A DNA stretch of 37,466 nucleotides from CALCMJ01 sp964475415 (lineage in GTDB: Bacteria > Bacteroidota > Bacteroidia > Chitinophagales > Saprospiraceae): the NCBI GenBank assembly GCA_964475415.1, contig CAYYWZ010000037.1, positions 1-37,466 on the forward strand, in the 5' to 3' direction. This document shows, piece by piece, positions 25,240 through 34,132 of this stretch; the stretch's first letter is position 1, and each line of letters begins with the position of its first letter. The position numbers and the translations under genes were made by a program. The notes under the pieces were generated by a model, which was not told the DNA's origin, made no database searches, and saw only the letters and a list, made by a program, of their open reading frames with translations.

Positions 25240-27474
25240 ATGGAAGAGAATAATGGAAAAGTATACGATATGAATGGAGCTGCTAAGTGCCCATTTACAA
25301 GTGGAAAAATAAAGAGAAGTGCTGGAGGTGGACAGACCAACCAAGATTGGTGGCCTAACCAGCTAAAGTTAAATATACTTAGACAACATACCAAAGCATC
25401 CAATCCTATGGATGAAGGTTTTGATTACAGAGCAGCGTTCAAAACGCTAGATCTTGCTGCTGTAAAAAAAGACTTGTTTGACTTGATGACGGATTCTCAG
25501 GATTGGTGGCCGGCAGATTATGGACACTATGGACCATTCTTCATAAGGATGGCGTGGCATAGTGCAGGTACTTATAGAATCCAAGATGGAAGAGGTGGAG
25601 CTGGTTCTGGATCTCAGCGTTTTGCGCCATTGAACAGTTGGCCAGATAACGGAAACTTAGATAAGGCAAGATTATTACTATGGCCTGTAAAGCAAAAGTA
25701 TGGCAAGAAGATTTCTTGGGCAGATCTTATGATCTTGGCTGGTAATTGTGCTATAGAATCTATGGGATTACAAACTTATGGATTTGCTGGAGGTAGAGAA
25801 GATGTATGGGAACCAGAAGAAGATATCTACTGGGGAGCAGAATCAGAATGGATGGGCAATGAGGCTAGGTATGCTGACGGGAAAGAACTGGAGAATCCGC
25901 TAGGAGCAGTTCATATGGGTCTTATTTATGTCAATCCTGAAGGACCTAATGCTAATCCGGACCCAGTTGGATCAGCGCATGATATAAGAGAAACATTTGG
26001 CCGTATGGCGATGAATGATGAAGAGACAGTTGCACTAGTTGCGGGTGGACACACTTTTGGAAAAGCGCACGGAGCTGCTGACCCAGAACAGTATGTAGGA
26101 AGAGAACCAGCAGGTGCAACTATAGAAGAACAAAGTACAGGATGGAAAAACTCCTATGGTACAGGTGTACTCGATGACACCATCACAAGTGGATTAGAAG
26201 GAGCATGGACACCTAATCCTACAAAATGGGATCACGATTATTTCGATGTATTACTTAACTACGACTGGGAACTAACAAAGAGTCCTGCAGGAGCTCACCA
26301 GTGGAAACCTACTGCTGCTTCTAATGCTAAGCAAGCGCCTATGGCAGGTGATGCTACTAAGACACAAGATCTTATGATGTCTACAGCTGATATGGCATTG
26401 AAGACAGATCCAGCATACTTAGAAATATCTAAGCGTTTTCATGCTAATCCAGAACAATTCGAAGAAGCATTTGCAAAAGCTTGGTTTAAGTTGACACACA
26501 GAGACATGGGACCTAAGGTATTATACTTAGGATCAGAAGTACCAGCTGAGGATCTGATCTGGCAAGATCCAGTTCCAGCTGTATCACATGAATTAATCAA
26601 TGATGCAGATATAGCTACCCTGAAAGGAAAAATTCTAGATTCAGGATTATCGATTTCTGAGTTAGTGAGTACAGCTTGGGCTTCAGCTTCTACTTTCAGA
26701 GGATCTGACAAAAGAGGAGGAGCTAACGGCGGAAGAATACGTCTAGCGCCGCAAAAAGACTGGGAAGTAAACAATCCTACTCAGCTTGCTAAGGTAATTG
26801 CTGGATTAGAAAATATACAACAAGATTTTAATGCTACAGGAAAAACAGTTTCTATTGCCGACCTTATTGTTTTAGGAGGATGTGCTGCTATAGAGCAGGC
26901 TGCTAAAAATGGAGGACATGAGATCACTGTTCCTTTTACAGGGGGAAGAGGAGATGCTACTGCAGAGATGACAGATGTAGATTCATTTGCTGCCCTAAAA
27001 CCTGTAGCCGATGGATTTAGAAATTTCGTAACGCCTAATCAAGTAGCTAAGACCGAAGATCTGCTAGTAGACAAAGCGCAACTACTTACGCTGACAGCTC
27101 CAGAGATGACAGTACTTGTAGGAGGAATGAGAGTATTAGGTACAAATTACGATGGATCATCACATGGTGTATTTACAGATAAGAAAGATACCTTGACCAA
27201 TGATTTCTTTGTGCACTTACTAAACCTAAGTACGACATGGAGAGCTACCTCTGATGCGCAGGACTTATTCGAAGGAAGAGACCGTTCTACAGGTGCTGTA
27301 AAACTTACGGGCACAAGAGCTGATCTTATCTTCGGATCTAACACAGAGCTGAGAGCTATCGCTGAGGTTTATGCTTGCAGCGACTCAGGAGAAAAATTTG
27401 TAAAAGACTTTGTAGCCGCTTGGGACAAGGTTATGAACTTAGATCGTTTTGATGTGAAAAAAGAGATCGCTTAG
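25240..27474 (+). CDS. katG: Catalase-peroxidase
   Basis: KatG breaks down hydrogen peroxide and also works as a peroxidase. The 744-residue protein has both domains of the duplicated family. The distal site Arg103, Trp106, His107 (RMAWHSAGTYR) is intact. So are the Trp106-Tyr230-Met256 residues that form the covalent adduct required for catalase activity, and the proximal His271 (GGHTFGKAHG). The C-terminal copy is inactive in this family. No signal peptide is seen, so it is cytoplasmic. A divergent oxyR and an intrinsic terminator at 27538 make it a single-gene peroxide-response unit. Confidence 0.98.
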   Translation: MEENNGKVYDMNGAAKCPFTSGKIKRSAGGGQTNQDWWPNQLKLNILRQHTKASNPMDEGFDYRAAFKTLDLAAVKKDLFDLMTDSQDWWPADYGHYGPFFIRMAWHSAGTYRIQDGRGGAGSGSQRFAPLNSWPDNGNLDKARLLLWPVKQKYGKKISWADLMILAGNCAIESMGLQTYGFAGGREDVWEPEEDIYWGAESEWMGNEARYADGKELENPLGAVHMGLIYVNPEGPNANPDPVGSAHDIRETFGRMAMNDEETVALVAGGHTFGKAHGAADPEQYVGREPAGATIEEQSTGWKNSYGTGVLDDTITSGLEGAWTPNPTKWDHDYFDVLLNYDWELTKSPAGAHQWKPTAASNAKQAPMAGDATKTQDLMMSTADMALKTDPAYLEISKRFHANPEQFEEAFAKAWFKLTHRDMGPKVLYLGSEVPAEDLIWQDPVPAVSHELINDADIATLKGKILDSGLSISELVSTAWASASTFRGSDKRGGANGGRIRLAPQKDWEVNNPTQLAKVIAGLENIQQDFNATGKTVSIADLIVLGGCAAIEQAAKNGGHEITVPFTGGRGDATAEMTDVDSFAALKPVADGFRNFVTPNQVAKTEDLLVDKAQLLTLTAPEMTVLVGGMRVLGTNYDGSSHGVFTDKKDTLTNDFFVHLLNLSTTWRATSDAQDLFEGRDRSTGAVKLTGTRADLIFGSNTELRAIAEVYACSDSGEKFVKDFVAAWDKVMNLDRFDVKKEIA

Positions 27475-27537
27475 TTGAAAATTTTTCATTAAGAAAAAGA
27501 GACGTAGGTACAGCTTAGGGCCTAACGATATGATAAT

Positions 27538-27575
27538 AAAAAGAGGTGATTCAGGAATGGGTTACCTCTTTTTTT
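27538..27575 (+). terminator. Terminator of katG
   Basis: AAAAGAGGT (27539-27547) pairs with ACCTCTTTT (27564-27572), with a 16-base loop and a continuing T-run to 27575. It lies 64 bases after the katG stop codon. Confidence 0.8.
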
Positions 27576-27645
27576 GATTTCTAATTTTTCTTTATTAAAA
27601 AACATCATCTATAAATAACATCAATATTTACCAACCCTAATGAGT

Positions 27646-27960
27646 CTAAGGCTCCATTTGGGAATCTAACTCCAAGCAGATATTTACAGCTGCGGATAAA
27701 TTTTTCATGTTATGATGGCCAAATATCTGAAGGGGATAATTATTCCCTTCAGATTCTATTTCATTATTGACAAGAGGAATTGCTTTATATGACTTTGCCT
27801 TATATAATTCTTTTTCATTTACAAGTTCTACTAGCTTCTCATCTTCCTCATCATAAAATACAACAGTGTCTTGATTTACACCATTCAGCAATTGTCTGAA
27901 CTGTCCGATGTAATTTTCTTCTGATGGAAAAACATTGATATGATCCCATTCTATATAATA
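27646..27960 (-). pseudogene. Internal fragment of a Mur ligase gene (mpl type)
   Basis: Reading down from 27960, just after an in-frame TAA at 27963-27961, 104 codons are open. They begin YYIEWDHINVFPSEENYIGQ and end near FGHHNMKNLSAAVNICLEL. Both segments are strong signatures of the central domain of UDP-N-acetylmuramate:peptide ligase (Mpl) and related MurC-like enzymes. There is no ATG start. The N-terminal substrate domain, the GxGKT-type ATP loop and the C-terminal domain are all absent on either side. This is a decayed remnant of a gene that would normally exceed 440 codons. Flanking sequence shows no insertion element. Confidence 0.8.
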
Positions 27961-28033
27961 TTACTTATCGAAATCTTAAGAAGAAGACAAATTGTTAAGA
28001 TAAAGCAAATATGTTCTTATGCTTACTTTGTCG

Positions 28034-28051
28034 GAAGGATTAATATCCTTC
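28034..28051. other. Short palindrome downstream of the proline dehydrogenase gene
   Basis: GAAGGAT (28034-28040) and ATCCTTC (28045-28051) can form a 7-bp hairpin with a 4-base loop, 23 bases after the stop of the proline dehydrogenase gene. There is no T-run on either side, so a terminator role is doubtful. Confidence 0.35.
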
Positions 28052-28073
28052 AGTATTGAGAGTAGAAAAAAAA

Positions 28074-29270
28074 CTAATCCAATTCTCTACGCTTAAGCTC
28101 TTTAGATATCAGCTGTAACTCCCTACTCATTTCTCCAGTTACAGAAGTATTTTCTTTGGCTCTTCTGATAAGATATGGGATGACATCTCTGATGGGACCG
28201 TAGGGAACATACTTAGCTACATTATAGCCAGCATGAGCAATGTTAAAAGTAATGTTATCACTCATTCCATACAGTTGACAAAAATTTAAATGAGGATGAT
28301 CTTTCTGTATATTTTTTTCATCTATAAGTTGAGCTTGGAGCATATTGCTTTTGACATTATGAGTAGCACAACAGGATCCTAGATCTTCGTAATGCTCTAC
28401 ACAAAAACGTACTGCCTCATCAAAGTCTTTATCTACAGAAGCCTTATCTTTATGTATAGGACTAGGATAATTTTTTTCTTCGGCTCTATTCCTTTCTTTT
28501 TCCATATAAGCACCTCTCACTATCTTGGCACCGAGCATATATCCTTTAGACTGCGCAACTTGGTAATCCGACTTAAGCTGAGCAAGCTTATCGTGACGGT
28601 ATAACTGGTAGGTATTAAATACAATTACTTTTTTTCTATTGTATTTTTCCATCATCTCAAAAACAATAGCATCTATACCTTCTTGCATCCAGCTTTCTTC
28701 AGCATCTATAAACACACCTACCCCTAATTCGTGAGCACTCGAACACACCTTATCTACCCTAGTCATAAGCTTATCATAATCCTCCGTTTCTTTTTCCGAC
28801 AAGGTTTCTCCTGAGTCTAATTTGATTAGTAGATTATTATCTGCTAGTCCTGTTATTTTGGTAGACACCACGGGTACAGAATTATTAGAGGCGGCGAGCT
28901 CTACAGCGCGTATGGTTTCCTCCATAACATAATCCAGTTCTTCTTCTGAGGATTTTGACTCAGCACCATAATCTAATATTGTTAATGCGCTATGCTCGTA
29001 CAAATCGTCTATAGCATCTTGACAATCGAGCAAACTTTCTCCTCCACAGAATTGCTTAAATATTGTTTTTTTGATCAGCGTATTTGTAAAAGGTAATCTA
29101 AGCTTTATCGCTATAAGTGCTAGTCTTGTTCCTATACCTGTAAGAAAAGGATTGTTCATCATACGGAACAACATAGCTGTTTGCTTTAGTTGCTTATCCG
29201 TTTTTTTAGAAAAAGCGATTGCCGTATTAGAAAAATCTAATTCCAAGGGCTTCGGTTCAGGATCAATCAT
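28074..29270 (-). CDS. Proline dehydrogenase (monofunctional)
   Basis: This FAD enzyme oxidises proline to pyrroline-5-carboxylate. The 398-residue protein is a single (beta/alpha)8 domain of the PutA/PRODH family without the aldehyde dehydrogenase part of bifunctional PutA. Visible signatures are YMLGAKIVRGAYMEKER in the middle, THNVKSN, and YGPIRDVIPYLIRRAKENTS near the end, the proline-contacting RR helix. No signal peptide is present. Its ATG overlaps the aroE stop by 8 bases, so translation is probably coupled, an odd pairing of amino-acid degradation with aromatic synthesis. Electrons would enter the quinone pool and so the act-cox chain. Confidence 0.95.
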   Translation of the reverse strand: MIDPEPKPLELDFSNTAIAFSKKTDKQLKQTAMLFRMMNNPFLTGIGTRLALIAIKLRLPFTNTLIKKTIFKQFCGGESLLDCQDAIDDLYEHSALTILDYGAESKSSEEELDYVMEETIRAVELAASNNSVPVVSTKITGLADNNLLIKLDSGETLSEKETEDYDKLMTRVDKVCSSAHELGVGVFIDAEESWMQEGIDAIVFEMMEKYNRKKVIVFNTYQLYRHDKLAQLKSDYQVAQSKGYMLGAKIVRGAYMEKERNRAEEKNYPSPIHKDKASVDKDFDEAVRFCVEHYEDLGSCCATHNVKSNMLQAQLIDEKNIQKDHPHLNFCQLYGMSDNITFNIAHAGYNVAKYVPYGPIRDVIPYLIRRAKENTSVTGEMSRELQLISKELKRRELD

Positions 29271-30009
29271 TTGTTACTGAATTGATTTGGTTCCATATCT
29301 CCCATGATTTCTCGGCTTGTAATATTAGCATTTCATGTCCATTTTTTATCGTGGCCCCCTGTCGTTCGCCATGTTTCAAAAATAGTGTTTTTTCAGGATT
29401 ATATATGAGATCATATAACAAATGATCAGATGATATAAGCTGATAAGGCAAATTAGGTTGTTTCTTATTGTAAGGAGCCATACCTAATGGTGTCGTATTG
29501 ATAATAATTTTATGTTCTTCTATAATTCCAGCATTAATTTTATTGTAGTTGAAGTCTTTATTTTTTCTAGACACAATAGAGAAATCTATGTCTAGTTTTT
29601 TTAGAACATATTTTAATGCCTTAGCCGCTCCTCCGTTTCCTAATATAAGTGCCTTCTTATGATGTTCTCTAAGCAATGGTTTTAGAGAATTTTCAAAACC
29701 ATATACATCCGTATTATAACCAATAGATTTCCCCTGATGAATCCATATAGTATTTACAGCTCCTATCTCCTGTGCTTCTGAGTCTATCTCATCTAGAAAC
29801 GGCATGATCGTTTCTTTATAAGGAATGGTTACGTTAAAACCCGATATATCTGACTTATCTATATGGTGGTATCCTTCTACATCAGAGATAGGAAATACTT
29901 TATAAGTGCATCCTATACTACCTTCTTCTTGGAATTTTTTTCTGAAAAACTGTGGAGAAAAAGTATGTCCTAAGGGGTAGCCGATAATGCCAAAATGTTG
30001 CTGATTCAT
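29263..30009 (-). CDS. aroE: Shikimate dehydrogenase
   Basis: AroE reduces 3-dehydroshikimate to shikimate with NADPH in the chorismate pathway. The 248-residue protein shows the shikimate-binding IIGYPLGHTFSPQFF at the N-terminus, the catalytic Lys65 (NVTIPYKET) and Asp101 (GYNTDVYGF), and the NADP-binding turn LILGNGGAAKALKYVL from residue 121. The C-terminal GHEMLILQAEKSWEIW is also standard. It is slightly shorter than many family members (about 270) but looks complete. It is the first gene of a two-gene unit with proline dehydrogenase; no clear promoter motif was found upstream. Confidence 0.95.
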   Translation of the reverse strand: MNQQHFGIIGYPLGHTFSPQFFRKKFQEEGSIGCTYKVFPISDVEGYHHIDKSDISGFNVTIPYKETIMPFLDEIDSEAQEIGAVNTIWIHQGKSIGYNTDVYGFENSLKPLLREHHKKALILGNGGAAKALKYVLKKLDIDFSIVSRKNKDFNYNKINAGIIEEHKIIINTTPLGMAPYNKKQPNLPYQLISSDHLLYDLIYNPEKTLFLKHGERQGATIKNGHEMLILQAEKSWEIWNQINSVTND

Positions 30010-30118
30010 ACAGTTATTATCAATGTAAAATGAAGTTACATAAAGTATTCAGAATTGAAGAGATATTTTAATAGTTCTTTCTTCTCTGATTTAGTTTTGA
30101 CAATGATTAAGTTTTATG

Positions 30119-30200
30119 GTAGCCCTACAGGCTACTAAGTCTTTTTTATGATTCCAAGCGCGATACGCTTGGTTGTGATATTTTTAGCCTTACAGGCTAA
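30119..30200. repeat. Array of three stem-loops
   Basis: Hairpin 1 is GTAGCC-ctaca-GGCTAC (30119-30135). Hairpin 2 is CCAAGCG-cgata-CGCTTGG (30154-30172). Hairpin 3 is TTAGCC-ttaca-GGCTAA (30184-30200). All have 5-base loops and 6-7 bp perfect stems, with spacers of 18 and 11 bases. Hairpins 1 and 3 are nearly the same sequence. No T-run follows consistently, so they are probably repeat elements or RNA-processing structures rather than terminators. Confidence 0.65.
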
Positions 30201-30229
30201 TGGAGTACATGAATATCAAATAAATATGT

Positions 30230-30270
30230 GAGATTCCTCTACTCGTTTTGCTCCTTCGAAATGACAATCA
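30230..30270. repeat. Short dispersed-type repeat
   Basis: The stretch contains gagattcctct, tttgctccttcg and aaatgacaatc. This order (agattcctc ... gct ... cg-aatgaca) resembles short intergenic repeats I have seen described widely in Bacteroidota and some other bacteria. There is only one copy in the window, so the family cannot be confirmed here. Confidence 0.4.
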
Positions 30271-30460
30271 CTATAATAGAAGGTGCTTTTTTCAATCTTA
30301 AGGAATAAATTATAGAAGCCTAGCCCATCGTCTTAGTGAGATCAAGGAACTAGTATGTACGAATCTGCTTTACCCTAGCTGTTCTTCCACCCTAAACCCT
30401 CAAGGGGAATACGTTCAAATTTTCCCAGAAACGATACCTAATACAATGCTATGTTATTAC

Positions 30461-31882
30461 TTACTTCCCTTTTCCTTGTATGAGTACTAGGACGGTGTAA
30501 AAGAGAATTTTTATATCGAGGCTAAATGACATGTTTTCTATGTAGATCATGTCGTACTTAAGTCTTTGTAACATCTGTTCGACGTTGGAAGCGTAGCCGT
30601 ACTTTACTTGTCCCCAGCTTGTGATGCCGGGTCTGACTTTAAGAAGATGTCGATAATGTGGTGCAACCTCGCTAATTTTCTCTATGTAATAAGCACGTTC
30701 TGGACGTGGCCCTACTAGGGACATATCACCTTTCAATACATTGACAAATTGTGGTAATTCATCTATCCTCCACTTACGCATAGTCTTCCCCCAGGGCGTC
30801 GTTCGAGGGTCATCATCTGACGATAATTGCGGACCCATCTCTTCTGCATTAGTGAACATGGATCTGAATTTTATAATGTCAAAGGGCTTACCGTTCCTTC
30901 CTATTCTTTCTTGGTAGAAAAAGATCGGGCCTTCCGAACTGAACTTAGTTCTAAGAATAGCTACTAAGAATAGTGGAAATAACAATATAGGAATTAACAG
31001 TGCTACCAAAATATCTAGTGCTCGCTTAAGCATCCGTTCCCACCTAGGCATAAACTTATGTTCTATCTCCAGTAGGATTTCACCATAGACATGATTAAGT
31101 TTTACACTCCCTAGCATGATATCATACATATCCGGAATGATCTTTACGAGTACCGTATCATTAAAATCATATAAGGTATCCAAGATAACCTTAAGCTTGT
31201 TATGATCTGAAGTTTCTATTGCTATGATAACTTCTTCTACATTATTATCCTGTATTATTTTATGTAGTTTGTCAAGCTTCCCTAACTTAGGAATACTTTT
31301 TTCGAGTAAGTTTTTTGATTGCCCATTAGAGTCAATGAATCCAATGAAGTTATGACCTAAACTATAAGGCTTGTCGGTGATTTCATTATACAATTCCAAA
31401 GCATTAGCATCCCCTCCAATCATAATTGTATTATACCTGACCTTACCACGCTTTAATCTCCTTTTCGCAATGGTAAGTAAGATCATTCTTATAGAAGCCG
31501 TGATAAGAAAATGCAATAAGAAAAGTCTAAGAAATGGGTAGAGGTATTTAGTATAATTGAGTACTAAGTCATCTAGCATTACGGTAAAAAACAATATAGA
31601 AACACCTAATAGACTTAACCAAAAAGTCCTTTGTAATGTAGCGAATCTAGAGAACCTGTAGATGTCTTTATACTTGTCAAATACTGTATACAATATCAAC
31701 CAGCCTACGGGTATAAAAATAAGACCTAGGCAAAGCTTAGTATCTGTGAATATTTCTTGTAAGGAAATACCAGGGACTTCTATCTTTTTTCTATAGATAA
31801 AGAACAATAACCAAGCGAGCATAGCAGAAATAAAATCTGCTATCCTATAGATAAATAATTCTAATTGTCGTTGGCTTTTCAT
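30461..31882 (-). CDS. Polyprenyl-phosphate sugar-1-phosphate transferase (WbaP/WcaJ-like)
   Basis: This enzyme starts surface polysaccharide synthesis by placing a sugar phosphate on undecaprenyl phosphate in the inner membrane. The 473-residue protein has four to five N-terminal helices (1-135), a central Rossmann-like CoA-binding-type domain (about 150-270) and the bacterial sugar transferase domain (about 286-473). The last has FYQERIGRNGKPFDIIKFRSM, LPQFVNVLKGDMSLVGPRPE and VRPGITSWGQV, all family signatures with the conserved Asp-Glu and Arg-Pro residues. It ends a four-gene operon, 15 bases after a lipoprotein gene. No other polysaccharide genes are adjacent, so the donor sugar is unknown. 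Confidence 0.93.
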   Translation of the reverse strand: MKSQRQLELFIYRIADFISAMLAWLLFFIYRKKIEVPGISLQEIFTDTKLCLGLIFIPVGWLILYTVFDKYKDIYRFSRFATLQRTFWLSLLGVSILFFTVMLDDLVLNYTKYLYPFLRLFLLHFLITASIRMILLTIAKRRLKRGKVRYNTIMIGGDANALELYNEITDKPYSLGHNFIGFIDSNGQSKNLLEKSIPKLGKLDKLHKIIQDNNVEEVIIAIETSDHNKLKVILDTLYDFNDTVLVKIIPDMYDIMLGSVKLNHVYGEILLEIEHKFMPRWERMLKRALDILVALLIPILLFPLFLVAILRTKFSSEGPIFFYQERIGRNGKPFDIIKFRSMFTNAEEMGPQLSSDDDPRTTPWGKTMRKWRIDELPQFVNVLKGDMSLVGPRPERAYYIEKISEVAPHYRHLLKVRPGITSWGQVKYGYASNVEQMLQRLKYDMIYIENMSFSLDIKILFYTVLVLIQGKGK

Positions 31883-31897
31883 CTAGAAAAATAAATC

Positions 31898-32749
31898 TTA
31901 GAAATGGACAAATTTCAAATTATCCAACCCTATTTCAGCAGGTTCTCCTTCTGTTTCTGCCTCATCATATACTGCTCCTATAACCACCCTATAACCATCT
32001 AGCTGAGAGGCTAAAACATCTTCTGTAAAATCAATATAAATTTTGTTCCAGTCTTCTTGTGGTCTCAATACAATTTTATAATTTTTGAAAGCTGCATTGT
32101 CTAGGATTCCTATCAAACCTACATTGAGACTTACGTTGCATTTATAATCCATTTCTAAAAATATGGATGTTCCATTAAGTGGCAAATCTTTATACACAAA
32201 GGCAGTAGCTATTTCTAAAGTATCATTTTCTCCAAAGGTTGCGAAACCAGAATTTTGTCCTTCTAGAGGATCGACAGAAAAGGCTTCTAAAAAGGTATCC
32301 TCATCACCATCCTCATCGAAGGTAAATATATTACTGTTCTCAAAATCTTCTACAAATTCAAATACTGTTTCTGGCCTATATCCAAATTCTAAATTCAATG
32401 TCTCCTCACTACCAGGTTCTAATGACCTATCGATCTGGATAGGTTGATAAAAAGGATACTGGATAGGACTTCCGACCGCACCATTATTTCTTACACCAGC
32501 AAAAAAAGTTATCTGAGATGGATCTGTTTCTCTGAATATTGGAATTACCTGTGGCAGTTCATATACACCTAGAGAAAATTCATTGACAAATACCCAAAGA
32601 TCCTTAATCTTATGACTGCCACTTCCTTGGCCATCTTCTGGAGTCACACTCACTGAAGGAATCGTAATTCTCGCTGGCACATTATCAAAATTATCCGTCA
32701 ATGAGCAGGCAGATAAAAATATAATAAAAATATAAATGAGATACTTCAT
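31898..32749 (-). CDS. Lipoprotein of unknown function in a polysaccharide operon
   Basis: I do not recognise this family. The 283-residue protein has a lipoprotein signal (LSAC, lipidated Cys15) and no further membrane helix. The mature part is acidic and rich in beta-type sequence. It falls into an N-terminal Ig-like region (about 25-130, with DLWVFVNEFSLGVYELP) and a C-terminal jelly-roll-like region (about 135-283, with FVEDFENSNIF and ending DNLKFVHF, a pattern common in carbohydrate-binding modules). Its end overlaps nothing; its start overlaps the upstream dehydrogenase gene by four bases (ATGA). It is probably outer-membrane or surface exposed, and a role in glycan binding or export is inference. 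Confidence 0.8.
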   Translation of the reverse strand: MKYLIYIFIIFLSACSLTDNFDNVPARITIPSVSVTPEDGQGSGSHKIKDLWVFVNEFSLGVYELPQVIPIFRETDPSQITFFAGVRNNGAVGSPIQYPFYQPIQIDRSLEPGSEETLNLEFGYRPETVFEFVEDFENSNIFTFDEDGDEDTFLEAFSVDPLEGQNSGFATFGENDTLEIATAFVYKDLPLNGTSIFLEMDYKCNVSLNVGLIGILDNAAFKNYKIVLRPQEDWNKIYIDFTEDVLASQLDGYRVVIGAVYDEAETEGEPAEIGLDNLKFVHF

Positions 32750-33711
32750 GAAGTTTCGTTAGCTATTTTTTCAATTCTTGTGGCCAGGTCTAGTACACTT
32801 ATACCATCCTGTAAACCTATACTTACTGGTTTATTATTAACGATCGCATTGTAGAAATCGTCTAGTTCTTGTACGATTGCATTGATTTCTTTGCCTTCAG
32901 TTGTCGAAATGGACAAATATTTATCTCCTTTCTTAGAATTCAACTTAATAGATTGCTGATCTAGTCTAGCTTCATCTTCTAATCTTATAATCTGATTTGA
33001 CTTATTGAGAAAATCTATATTTATATAAGCATCGTCCTGAAAAATACGCATCTTCCGCATTTCCTTTAAACTGATTCTACTTGCCGTGATGTTAGCAACA
33101 CAGGCATTACTGAACTGTACTCTAGCATTACAAATGTCAAAAGTATCGCTCAAGATACTTACACCTTTTGCTGATATATCTTTGACATCCGCATCTACAA
33201 TACTCAGTAAGACATCTAGATCATGTATCATGAGATCTAATACTACCGACACATCCGTTCCTCTATCGTTGTAACCCGCTAATCTATGTATTTCTATAAA
33301 CTGAGGCTTCAGGTTTTTCTTATCAAGATCTCTGAATGCAGGATTATATCGCTCAACATGTCCTATCTGTATCTTAGCTTGTGGATGCTTCTGAGACAAT
33401 TGTTCTAGTCCATAAGCTTGCTCAAGTGTTGCTGTTATAGGTTTCTCTATAAAGACATGCTTATCCATTTTTAGAGCTTGCTCGGCAACGGCAAAATGAT
33501 CTTGAGTAGAGCAAACTACATCTACTGCATCTACCTTCTTAAGCAATGCTTCGTAACTATCGAAAGCTCGGACACCTAGTTCCTCAGATACGGAGGCTAG
33601 CACAGTAGGATCACTATCATATATTCCTGCTATCGTAAAAGGTGTATGTTGCATACACTTGATATGTATCTTTCCTAGATGACCCGTACCTACTATTCCT
33701 ATCCTACACAT
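32746..33711 (-). CDS. Gfo/Idh/MocA-family oxidoreductase
   Basis: This is an NAD(P)-dependent dehydrogenase, probably acting on a nucleotide sugar or inositol-like substrate. The 321-residue protein has the N-terminal Rossmann motif IGIVGTGHLGKIH and the family signature Glu89-Lys90-Pro91 in HVFIEKPITATLEQA. The C-terminal domain includes GHVERYNP and DLMIHDLDVLLSI, with the conserved histidine. It shares an operon with a lipoprotein and the initiating sugar transferase, which suggests a sugar-modifying role. It starts 6 bases after the small membrane protein gene. Confidence 0.93.
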   Translation of the reverse strand: MCRIGIVGTGHLGKIHIKCMQHTPFTIAGIYDSDPTVLASVSEELGVRAFDSYEALLKKVDAVDVVCSTQDHFAVAEQALKMDKHVFIEKPITATLEQAYGLEQLSQKHPQAKIQIGHVERYNPAFRDLDKKNLKPQFIEIHRLAGYNDRGTDVSVVLDLMIHDLDVLLSIVDADVKDISAKGVSILSDTFDICNARVQFSNACVANITASRISLKEMRKMRIFQDDAYINIDFLNKSNQIIRLEDEARLDQQSIKLNSKKGDKYLSISTTEGKEINAIVQELDDFYNAIVNNKPVSIGLQDGISVLDLATRIEKIANETS

Positions 33712-33717
33712 ACTTTC

Positions 33718-34017
33718 CTAGCTATTTCTCATTATGACCATTCCCAAAACAATAATTCCTACTAATATTACAGAAGCTAACCTGATGGATATTCTTACAT
33801 TACGGGACAACTTCCTTATCTCCTCCTGATTATTGGGATACTTCGGCAGTACCTCTTTTTCTATTCTTATTTTACTCAATAACTGACTCATCGAAAAATC
33901 TACATTTTGCTTTGACAATATTCGATAATACTTAAATACGCTTATTCTTAGATATAGATTAAACGAAAGCAAAATTATAAATGCGATGGCAAGAAAGCTC
34001 AATAAATTTGTGTACAT
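33718..34017 (-). CDS. Small membrane protein with two helices
   Basis: I recognise no named family. The 99-residue protein has an N-terminal helix (about 6-27), a basic and polar middle (28-72, with DFSMSQLLSKIRIEKEVLP), and a second helix near the end (76-96). The topology suggests a hairpin in the inner membrane with the basic middle in the cytoplasm. It is the first gene of the operon with the Gfo/Idh/MocA dehydrogenase, the lipoprotein and the sugar transferase, and a predicted -7 element lies just upstream. A link to polysaccharide synthesis is inferred from position only. Confidence 0.75.
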   Translation of the reverse strand: MYTNLLSFLAIAFIILLSFNLYLRISVFKYYRILSKQNVDFSMSQLLSKIRIEKEVLPKYPNNQEEIRKLSRNVRISIRLASVILVGIIVLGMVIMRNS

Positions 34018-34037
34018 TAATTTGTCAATTGGATGTC

Positions 34038-34045
34038 CAAAGGTA
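34038..34045 (-). promoter_or_regulatory. Possible -7 promoter element of the sugar transferase operon
   Basis: On the minus strand this reads TACCTTTG, a perfect TAnnTTTG, ending 21 bases before the start codon at 34017. The position 20 bases upstream has no TTG, so the -33 element is poor. The resulting leader would be only about 13 bases. Confidence 0.4.
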
Positions 34046-34132
34046 GTGTAAAAATAATTATTTAAAGTTCATTCACCTTAAACTATAAATAAGGACATTC
34101 TGTCGAAAAACATCAATCGAAAACACGAGTAT

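Larger units (their letters stand above)
30010..30460. other. Gene-free region with hairpin array and dispersed repeat
   Basis: These 451 bases hold three consecutive stem-loops (30119-30200) and a sequence resembling a common dispersed repeat (30230-30270). Near 30395-30415 is a ccctcaagggg segment that also resembles repeat families I associate with this phylum. No coding potential is visible. It separates the aroE unit from the 3' end of the sugar transferase operon, so it contains the aroE promoter and the operon's termination site, neither clearly identifiable. Confidence 0.6.
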
